Positions 14,007 to 18,995 of a DNA stretch of 18,995 nt are shown in pieces. Position numbers and translations under genes: made by a program. A model generated the notes under the pieces. The model did not search any database. It was not told the origin of the DNA and saw only the letters and a program-made list of their open reading frames with translations. The DNA lies in contig JAEEMF010000081.1 in assembly GCA_016283075.1 (NCBI GenBank), positions 1 to 18,995 of the forward strand, given 5' to 3'. The DNA comes from Bacilli bacterium (GTDB lineage: Bacteria; Bacillota_I; Bacilli_A; RF39; UBA660). Numbering within the stretch: position 1 is the stretch's first letter; the number at the start of each line of letters is the position of its first letter.

Positions 14007-14399
14007 TTAATCAGCTAAGTTTACTACTAAAGAAATACTCTTATCTTTTCCAACTTTAATAGTATGTTTTTCTTCTTTTAAAACAGAGTTATCAGTTACA
14101 CTTACATATTTAAAAGTAATTGTAGTAATACCACTTTTAACTCCTTTAAAAATATAATTAGTTGTGATTGGTGCTCCTACTATAGAACCAGTATTTTGAT
14201 TCTCTATTTCTTCTGATCTTACAAACTGAACGATTTCCTCATTAGCAATTTCAAATTCCCATTTATAAGGAACTCCTCCACTCGTTTGATAAGATAATGA
14301 TAATGTATTAGAATGACCTGAATTACCAAGTAAATATACAGATACAACTAGTACAACACCAAATATAATTAAAGATATAATTGTAATACTTCTTTTCAT
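14007..14399 (-). CDS. secreted chagasin/inhibitor I42-like protein
   Basis: A 130-residue protein with an N-terminal signal anchor (about 4-24) and no lipobox. The exported 105 residues resemble the chagasin-type fold (MEROPS I42, cysteine peptidase inhibitors). TSGGVPYKWEFE (39-50) stands where the family has NPTTGYxW, and GAPITTNYIFKGVKSG (75-90) corresponds to the GxxGTxxWxFK loop followed by the strand TTITFKY. The third RPWE-type loop is less clear (near VLKEEKHT). It could inhibit papain-like peptidases, host or self, but the loops deviate and a structural role is possible. ATG 14399 has AGGTGA four bases upstream. It has its own promoter, although the preceding 222-residue gene has no clear terminator. 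Confidence 0.65.
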   Translation of the reverse strand: MKRSITIISLIIFGVVLVVSVYLLGNSGHSNTLSLSYQTSGGVPYKWEFEIANEEIVQFVRSEEIENQNTGSIVGAPITTNYIFKGVKSGITTITFKYVSVTDNSVLKEEKHTIKVGKDKSISLVVNLAD

Positions 14400-14415
14400 A
14401 TCATCACCTAATTAT

Positions 14416-14444
14416 ATTATATACTAATTTATAAAAAATATCTA
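14416..14444 (-). promoter_or_regulatory. promoter of the I42-like gene
   Basis: On the minus strand TAGATA (14444-14439), 17 bases, TATAAT (14421-14416). It starts immediately after the stop codon of the 222-residue gene. Confidence 0.65.
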
Positions 14445-14445
14445 A

Positions 14446-15114
14446 TTATTTATTTTTCATTTTATTCTTTAGTTTTTTAAACTCTTTGATTGAACCACTT
14501 AATCTTTTTATATTATTAGGTATATCATTATCAATAACATCTTTTTCAACATATTCATATGACTTATCTACATCTTCATAAGGAATAAAGATTTTATCTT
14601 TGTTTTCTCTACTAGGGGTAAAAAACTGTGTACATCTATTACCTTCAATAAGAAATAATGTCTCACACGAACTATAACAGCTTACTTTAGATATTGGTAC
14701 AACTTTTATAGTTTTTAGTTTTTTATTAACCGTAAAAATAAATAGATTTTTTCCTAATGAAGGATTATTTTTAATATGTTCATTTATACGACTTTCTTTT
14801 TCTGCATATTCAGGATCTAAAAAGACTGTATCTCCTTCATAAAAATATTCTCTATCATCTGTAAAAAACAAATTAAATATCTTTTTAATATATAATTTAT
14901 TTTTATCATAACAAATAATTACCTGATAAGGCTCATCAATATCTTTTAATCGATCTCTTACTAAACCCTGTGTAAACTTACTATTAATGCTAGCAAAAGT
15001 ATCTAAACCTTCTTCATTTAAATAAAATACTCTACAATCTGAAAATAGAATTATATTAGTAAATAATTCTACATCCTTACCAGTATAATAATTTGGATAC
15101 GATTTCTTTGCCAT
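14446..15114 (-). CDS. hypothetical soluble protein
   Basis: A 222-residue protein of no family I recognise. It has no signal peptide or membrane segment, so it should be cytosolic. Hydrophobic strands alternate with charged helices (VIICYDKNKLYIKKIFNLFF, NLFIFTVNKKLKTIKVV), an alpha/beta pattern, and the C-terminus (about 195-222) is a strongly basic helix. Cysteines include a CYSSC cluster near residue 145 and single residues elsewhere, without a metal-site pattern. ATG 15114 follows GAGGGG with six-base spacing. It has its own promoter and no obvious terminator before the I42-like gene, so the two may be partly co-transcribed. Confidence 0.72.
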   Translation of the reverse strand: MAKKSYPNYYTGKDVELFTNIILFSDCRVFYLNEEGLDTFASINSKFTQGLVRDRLKDIDEPYQVIICYDKNKLYIKKIFNLFFTDDREYFYEGDTVFLDPEYAEKESRINEHIKNNPSLGKNLFIFTVNKKLKTIKVVPISKVSCYSSCETLFLIEGNRCTQFFTPSRENKDKIFIPYEDVDKSYEYVEKDVIDNDIPNNIKRLSGSIKEFKKLKNKMKNK

Positions 15115-15134
15115 ACTTATCCCCTCGGTTAAGT

Positions 15135-15162
15135 ATTATAGCATATAAAAAGAATAGGTCAA
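15135..15162 (-). promoter_or_regulatory. promoter of the 222-residue protein gene
   Basis: On the minus strand TTGACC (15162-15157), 16 bases, TATAAT (15140-15135) preceded by TG at the extended -10 position. The -35 lies inside the hairpin of the ABC operon terminator. Confidence 0.7.
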
Positions 15163-15175
15163 AATAACCTATTCT
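15145..15175 (-). terminator. terminator of the GntR-ABC operon
   Basis: A perfect 9-bp stem AGAATAGGT/ACCTATTCT (15175-15167 with 15159-15151), seven-base loop, then TTTTTAT. The upstream arm overlaps the end of the permease gene and the downstream arm overlaps the next promoter's -35. Confidence 0.85.
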
Positions 15176-15960
15176 ACATTAACACCTTTATTAAGTACTT
15201 TTCTACTTAAAATATTCATACCAGCAATAATTAATACATATATACCCATAGATAAGTATGCTAGTAATCTTAGTGCTCCTCCATCCACTTGTACTTGGTT
15301 TCCAAACATAGCCATAATACTAGAATTAAATAAACCTATTATATAAATTAATAATAGTAATAACCCCTGTGTAAATGTATATCCTAAGAAACCAAACATT
15401 ACTGAAAGAATTAATTTATTATTATTCTTTCTATATCCTAGTACTATTCCTAGGAATCCAGCTTGAAGCGTATTAAATAATTCTAAGAATGTTACTACTA
15501 TAAAACAAATAAATATTTCAAGAACACTAGTATCTAAACCATATGTTAACTTCTTAATTGTACCTACTACAAAATCCCAGTTACTCTTACTATAATAAGC
15601 AATAAATAATCCAAGAAGAATAATAATAAATCCTAATAGAAGGAATAACATTGCTTCTAAAAACTTAGAATTATATAAATCATTTTTAGTTACTGGAAGT
15701 GTATGTGTTAAATAAGATTCATCTTTATATAAAGAATCTCTAAATCTAAGCCAGCTTCTAATTAAAGTATTAATAATTACATTAATAAATAAACCTATTA
15801 AAATACCATTAACAATTCCTTTAACAAAAGATAGTATTACAGAAGATCCTGCATATCCTAGTACTCTATATAACAAAGCAAAGAATATAAGTAATGCATA
15901 GAATACTATCATATTCTTAATCATATATTTTAAATCATATTTAAGTAATTTCTTTAGCAT
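15169..15960 (-). CDS. ABC-2-type transporter permease
   Basis: A 263-residue membrane protein with about six hydrophobic segments (near 17-33, 46-68, 107-126, 147-166, 183-212 and 235-253). The start MLKKLLKYDLKYMIKN and the cytosolic KDESYLTHTLPVTKNDLYNSKF (the LP-x-T/S-K element of bacterial export permeases) are typical of permeases paired with BcrA/YtrB-like ATPases. It forms the membrane part of an exporter with the preceding ATPase. ATG 15960 overlaps the ATPase stop by seven bases; its AGGAGG site is inside the ATPase gene, so translation is coupled. It is the last gene of the operon. Substrate unknown; cell-envelope antibiotics or peptides are common for this class. Confidence 0.85.
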   Translation of the reverse strand: MLKKLLKYDLKYMIKNMIVFYALLIFFALLYRVLGYAGSSVILSFVKGIVNGILIGLFINVIINTLIRSWLRFRDSLYKDESYLTHTLPVTKNDLYNSKFLEAMLFLLLGFIIILLGLFIAYYSKSNWDFVVGTIKKLTYGLDTSVLEIFICFIVVTFLELFNTLQAGFLGIVLGYRKNNNKLILSVMFGFLGYTFTQGLLLLLIYIIGLFNSSIMAMFGNQVQVDGGALRLLAYLSMGIYVLIIAGMNILSRKVLNKGVNVE

Positions 15961-16649
15961 TTAAACATCCTCCTAAATATTTCATCTATTGATGCATTTT
16001 CTTTAGTTCTAAGTTTATCAGCATCACTTTGAAGAACAACTCTACCTTTATCAATGAATACTATTTCATCTAGTATTCTTTCAATATCAGATATTAAATG
16101 AGTAGATATAATAACACTTGCTCCTTCACTAAAGTTAGATAAAATAGTATCTAATATATAATCTCTAGTAGCAGGATCTACTCCTCCTAAAGGTTCATCA
16201 AGTATATATAAATCAGCATTTCTAGACATTACTAGTACAAGCTGTACTTTTTCTTGCATACCTTTACTCATTTTAGAAAGTTTTTGATTAATATTAAGAT
16301 CTAAATCTTTTAATAGTTTTTTAGCTTTCTTAGAATTAAAGTCTTCATAGAAGTCTTCAAAGAAAGATACAACTTCTGAAACCTTCATTTGTTTATTTAA
16401 ATAAGTTCTTTCAGGTAAATAAGAAATAACCTTTTTAGATTCTACTCCTATTTCTTTACCATTAACAAGAACTTCTCCACTTGTTTTAGTAAGTAAATCA
16501 TTAATTATTTTAATAAGTGTTGATTTACCAGCACCATTCTTACCAAGAAGACCAACTATTTTTCCTTTAGGAATAGTAATATTTACATCAGTTAATACTT
16601 CTTTAGATTCAAATTTCTTACATAAATTCTTTATTTCAAGTAATTCCAT
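15954..16649 (-). CDS. ABC transporter ATP-binding protein (YtrB/BcrA-like)
   Basis: A 231-residue ATPase subunit. Walker A GKNGAGKST (36-44), Q-loop region SYLPERTYLN, signature MSKGMQEKVQL (127-137) in place of LSGGQ, Walker B LYILDEP (147-153), D-loop GGVDP and the switch His184 in STH are all present. The degenerate signature (SKGM instead of SGGQ) is typical of the GntR-linked exporter ATPases. It works with the downstream permease at the membrane. ATG 16649 begins one base after the GntR stop, with AGGAG inside the GntR coding end, so all three genes are translationally coupled. Confidence 0.93.
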   Translation of the reverse strand: MELLEIKNLCKKFESKEVLTDVNITIPKGKIVGLLGKNGAGKSTLIKIINDLLTKTSGEVLVNGKEIGVESKKVISYLPERTYLNKQMKVSEVVSFFEDFYEDFNSKKAKKLLKDLDLNINQKLSKMSKGMQEKVQLVLVMSRNADLYILDEPLGGVDPATRDYILDTILSNFSEGASVIISTHLISDIERILDEIVFIDKGRVVLQSDADKLRTKENASIDEIFRRMFKC

Positions 16650-16650
16650 A

Positions 16651-17010
16651 TTATTCTCCTAACCTTTCTAGATACTTAATAGAATCAGCTTTACCAAGAC
16701 CTATTTTCTTCATACCTTGGAAATAACTCTTAGCAAGTGTTAAAGCATATTCATCTTTTAACTTTTCTATTAATTTAGTATCCTTAGTAACATATTTACC
16801 ATTTGTTCTTTCAGTATAAATCAGTTTCATATCCTCTAGTTCTGCCAAAGCCTTTTGCATAGTATTAGGATTAACCTTAAAAGTAGTTGCAAAATCTCTA
16901 ACAGATGGAAGTTTATCACCTGACTTAAATACTCCAGATATTAAATATATCTTTAAATATTCAAGTAGCTGTATATATATAGGTATATTATTATCAAAAG
17001 TAAATTCCAT
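16651..17010 (-). CDS. GntR-family regulator, YtrA subfamily
   Basis: A 119-residue DNA-binding repressor. The N-terminal winged helix (about 8-72) shows PIYIQLLEYLKIYLISGVFKSGDKLPSVRDFA and the recognition region VNPNTMQKALAELE. Instead of a large ligand domain it has only a short C-terminal tail of about 45 residues, the mark of the YtrA subfamily, which autoregulates ABC exporter operons and often responds to envelope-active antibiotics. It is the first gene of the operon with the ATPase and permease. ATG 17010 follows AGGAGAG. The 20-bp palindrome at 17025-17044 is a good candidate for its operator. Confidence 0.93.
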   Translation of the reverse strand: MEFTFDNNIPIYIQLLEYLKIYLISGVFKSGDKLPSVRDFATTFKVNPNTMQKALAELEDMKLIYTERTNGKYVTKDTKLIEKLKDEYALTLAKSYFQGMKKIGLGKADSIKYLERLGE

Positions 17011-17024
17011 AAGTCTCTCCTAAC

Positions 17025-17044
17025 TGTATTACTTGCTTAATACA
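17025..17044. promoter_or_regulatory. probable GntR operator
   Basis: TGTATTA-N6-TAATACA is a perfect 7+6+7 palindrome between the -10 and the ribosome site of the GntR-ABC operon. Its TGTA...TACA ends resemble those recalled for YtrA-type operators. A second inverted repeat, TACAAT-GAT-ATTGTA (17041-17055), overlaps it and covers the -10, giving two overlapping candidate sites. Confidence 0.7.
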
Positions 17045-17049
17045 ATGAT

Positions 17050-17078
17050 ATTGTACATCACTATTTAAATTTTGTCAA
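17050..17078 (-). promoter_or_regulatory. promoter of the GntR-ABC operon
   Basis: On the minus strand TTGACA (17078-17073), 17 bases, TACAAT (17055-17050). A strong promoter, consistent with tight repression by the GntR product. Confidence 0.82.
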
Positions 17079-17106
17079 ATAAAAAAGTAGAACAATGTTC
17101 TACTTT
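17079..17106 (-). terminator. terminator of the collar-domain gene
   Basis: A 10-bp stem AAAGTAGAAC/GTTCTACTTT (17106-17097 with 17093-17084), three-base loop, then TTTTATT. It abuts the -35 of the GntR operon. Confidence 0.88.
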
Positions 17107-17755
17107 ACTCATATCTAATCGCATACATTACTGAAGTGTTGGTTGGTCTTGAAGTATAAGTATTTAAGAAACTACTTTGAGTAGAATCAGTTTTTAAAGC
17201 ACCTGACAATTTTCCATGTGTAAGTTCTTTATCAGCTAAGCTTGTAATACCTAGTTTAGGAACATATCCCCATCCACCATCACCATATGCTGCCGAATGA
17301 ATTGTTCCATCTTGATGAACACCTACGTTTTCACCATTTCCTTGATTAGTATGTCCATTTGTTCCAGTACCACGAAGAAATTCTCCTCTTAGATCAGGTA
17401 CAGCAAACGTAGTAGTACCATTTCCACCAAAGTAATTATATGTTCCAAAATTATTTTTAATATGTTCAGCAAGATGTGGATACTCACTAATATTGTAAAC
17501 TGTACCATCACATGCTAAGAAGTATTCTGGTACTATTGTTCCCATAAATGCAAGTATTTCACCAATAGGATTTTTCCTTACAACATTAACATATAAACTA
17601 TCAGTTGCTTGCTGAACATTGCTTACCGTCCAAGTACTATCAGTAGGAGTATATCCTATTTCACTAGCTGTATAATTTACAGCTAGTGTAGTTACAGATG
17701 ATAGCATTACTATCAAAATTACATATAATATTTCTTTTTTAATTTTTGGTTTCAT
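17105..17755 (-). CDS. anchored phage-tail-collar-domain protein
   Basis: A 216-residue secreted or membrane-anchored protein. Residues 1-27 form a signal anchor (KEILYVILIVMLSSVTTLAV). Residues 28-58 (YTASEIGYTPTDSTWTVSNVQQATDSLY) match the short linker common in exported proteins of gut Firmicutes. Residues 62-133 are a phage tail collar (PF07484-type) domain with PIGEILAFMG, ACDGTVYNISEYPHLAEHI, FG and TFAVPDLRGEFLRGTG; the C-terminus RPTNTSVMYAIRYE completes the fold. No other phage genes are nearby, so it is probably a surface protein rather than a virion part. In-frame GTG 17767 is inside the GGGAG ribosome site that serves ATG 17755. It has its own promoter, whose spacer is an AT dinucleotide repeat. 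Confidence 0.82.
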   Translation of the reverse strand: MKPKIKKEILYVILIVMLSSVTTLAVNYTASEIGYTPTDSTWTVSNVQQATDSLYVNVVRKNPIGEILAFMGTIVPEYFLACDGTVYNISEYPHLAEHIKNNFGTYNYFGGNGTTTFAVPDLRGEFLRGTGTNGHTNQGNGENVGVHQDGTIHSAAYGDGGWGYVPKLGITSLADKELTHGKLSGALKTDSTQSSFLNTYTSRPTNTSVMYAIRYE

Positions 17756-17790
17756 ACTATCTCCCACTCTCTACCTTATATCATTATTTT

Positions 17791-17819
17791 AATATATATA
17801 TATATATATATCAAGTCAA
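17791..17819 (-). promoter_or_regulatory. promoter of the collar-domain gene, spacer made of AT repeats
   Basis: On the minus strand TTGACT (17819-17814), 17 bases, TATATT (17796-17791). Most of the spacer and part of the -10 consist of AT dinucleotides, so slippage would change the spacing. TAAAAT just downstream could act as an alternative -10. Confidence 0.65.
17792..17811. repeat. AT dinucleotide repeat, ten units
   Basis: An uninterrupted run of ten AT units, the longest simple repeat in the window, located exactly between the promoter elements of the collar-domain gene. Confidence 0.9.
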
Positions 17820-17823
17820 TCAA

Positions 17824-17851
17824 ATAAAAAAGACGTATAAAATACGTCTTA
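17824..17851 (-). terminator. terminator of the rhodanese/Big_2 gene
   Basis: A 9-bp stem AAGACGTAT/ATACGTCTT (17850-17842 with 17838-17830), three-base loop, then TTTTATTTG. Part of the TAA stop codon lies in the stem. Confidence 0.88.
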
Positions 17852-18995
17852 TAAATCTATATATTTACTTAACCAGTTTATAGTTTCTTCATCACTATTA
17901 ATACCGTCTTTGTCTGGATCAATATATGCAAATATTTGTCCTTCTTTAATAATCATAACTGAAAGATTAGTTACCTGTGTAAGACCCCTCTTGTTCATTT
18001 TTGTCTTAGAAAGTGTCCTGTCCATACTTTTATAGTAATCTCCTACAGCAAAATATTGATAACCATACTGTTTAAAGATTTTTTCGGCAGCGTCATGGAT
18101 AGAATAATCCCTAAGCGTACATCCATCACTTGCAACTAATAAAATAAATGATTTCTTTTGGTCAATTAATTTATCAAACAAAGCAGTTCTCTTATTATTT
18201 ATCTCTTTTATCTTATTATCTGTAATTTTATTTAATTCCTTATAGGCCTCGTTGTAATCAACCCAAACTCCTTTATCATTATATGATCTATATTCTTCTT
18301 TAGCATCTCTATAATTTCCTTCGTCATCTTTTATGTAAACAGTATCCATAAATTCATTAGAAACTTTAACCATTTCATCCCAGTATGAGTCAAACTCTTT
18401 TAGTTCATTTGGCATATAATCAAGATTAACATGTGTTTTAGCATTCTTTTTAAGTATAGTTACTTCACAAGTTGTTGATATTTTAAATTGTGCTGATTTA
18501 ACAGTAATAGTCGCTTTACCAGGAGCTATACCTTTTATTAAACCATCTTCAGAAATAGTTGCTACTTTTTCATCACTACTACTCATTACAATTTCTTTAT
18601 ATGCTTCATTAGGTAGTACAATAGCACTTAACTTAAATGATGTACCTACTTCTATTTCAACACTTGCTGAGTTTAGTTTAATTTCAGTAGGTTTAATTTT
18701 AGGAGTTTGATATTTATCAGCTTTAGTTAATTTTTCAAAATCAATTTCATGATATGGTACATTTGAAAAATCATATTTATTGTTTACTTTTGGTACTTCT
18801 ACGTTATTTTTACCTTTATAGTACCAATAACCACCTACGTTATATATTTTATTTTCGTCCCATCCCATTGAAACTAAGAAATTCTTAGTCATACCAGCGT
18901 ATCCTCCGCCACCACACATTAAGAAAATAACTTTATCTTTAGGGAATAATTCTTCTAGTATACTTAACGATTCTTTGTAATTAGCTACATAAGTA
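17849..18995 (-). CDS. surface protein with rhodanese, Big_2 and thioredoxin-like domains (5' part missing)
   Basis: The reading frame is open to the window edge, so the start is outside; ATG 18919 lies mid-domain and has no ribosome site. The visible 381 residues begin in a rhodanese-like domain: PKDKVIFLMCGGGGYAG (Cys at visible residue 27 in the active-site loop position, without the usual Arg), then GW..NKIYNVGGYWYYKG. A Big_2 immunoglobulin-like domain follows (about 102-181: IKLNSASVEIEVG, LPNEA, SSDEKVATISEDGLIKGIAPGKATITV). A helical region leads to a C-terminal domain (about 285-381) with SFILLVASDGCTLRDYS, a single Cys at the CxxC position of a thioredoxin fold. Big_2 implies the protein is exported. 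Function unknown; sulfur-transfer or binding roles are inference. Confidence 0.8.
   Translation of the reverse strand, partial: TYVANYKESLSILEELFPKDKVIFLMCGGGGYAGMTKNFLVSMGWDENKIYNVGGYWYYKGKNNVEVPKVNNKYDFSNVPYHEIDFEKLTKADKYQTPKIKPTEIKLNSASVEIEVGTSFKLSAIVLPNEAYKEIVMSSSDEKVATISEDGLIKGIAPGKATITVKSAQFKISTTCEVTILKKNAKTHVNLDYMPNELKEFDSYWDEMVKVSNEFMDTVYIKDDEGNYRDAKEEYRSYNDKGVWVDYNEAYKELNKITDNKIKEINNKRTALFDKLIDQKKSFILLVASDGCTLRDYSIHDAAEKIFKQYGYQYFAVGDYYKSMDRTLSKTKMNKRGLTQVTNLSVMIIKEGQIFAYIDPDKDGINSDEETINWLSKYIDL

Noticed and set aside
18917..18919. ATG 18919 as start of the rhodanese/Big_2 gene
   Set aside because: No ribosome site upstream, and the frame continues to the window edge with sequence that completes the rhodanese strand before the Cys loop.
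17105..18995. Prophage or mobile island at the right end
   Set aside because: Only an isolated collar domain is present; no integrase, capsid, portal or holin, and base composition is like the rest.

Overview
The window is very AT-rich, densely packed, single-chromosome-type bacterial DNA. Strong AGGAGG/AGGTG ribosome sites, sigma-A promoters, compact intrinsic terminators, CCA-encoding tRNA genes, a GntR(YtrA-type)-ABC operon and secreted Big_2 and collar-domain proteins all point to a low-GC Firmicute (Bacilli/Erysipelotrichia-like or a related uncultured gut lineage). TGG encodes Trp and no gene here ends in TGA. I see no transposase, integrase, CRISPR array or rRNA.

Layout. 1-371: four minus-strand tRNA genes (Val-Thr-Tyr and a cut-off one, probably Gln) behind a near-perfect promoter. 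372-6504: housekeeping and stress genes: an S1-domain protein and a NifU-type Fe-S scaffold from divergent promoters, a HelD-like superfamily 1 helicase, tryptophanyl-tRNA synthetase (with a possible Fe-S cysteine motif and a seven-codon upstream ORF), and a P2-type, probably Ca2+, ATPase. 6491-10882: a run of poorly characterised envelope genes: a membrane-anchored tyrosine-rich protein, an apparent operon of double-zinc-ribbon membrane protein, tandem thioredoxin-fold protein and bacterial PH-domain protein, and a polytopic membrane protein.

10883-14445: two XRE-type regulators with membrane segments and extracytoplasmic tails flank a 53-residue, 14-cysteine metallothionein-like miniprotein that has its own promoter, ribosome site and terminator. 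Upstream of the second regulator lie three GGTTG boxes exactly 21 bp apart. A chagasin/I42-like secreted protein follows. 14446-17106: an unrecognised soluble protein, then the GntR-ATPase-permease operon with a 20-bp palindrome next to its promoter. 17105-18995: an anchored phage-tail-collar-type protein whose promoter spacer is a run of ten AT dinucleotides (possible phase variation), and the 3' part of a rhodanese/Big_2/thioredoxin-like surface protein running off the window.

Common themes are cysteine, metal and thiol chemistry (NifU, the TrpRS cysteine motif, zinc ribbons, CxxC thioredoxin, metallothionein-like peptide, rhodanese) and membrane or surface sensing. The strongest candidates for something undescribed are the Cys-rich miniprotein with its flanking membrane regulators and the AT-repeat promoter. 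Several gene starts were moved downstream of the first possible start codon because the ribosome site itself contains an in-frame GTG or TTG.
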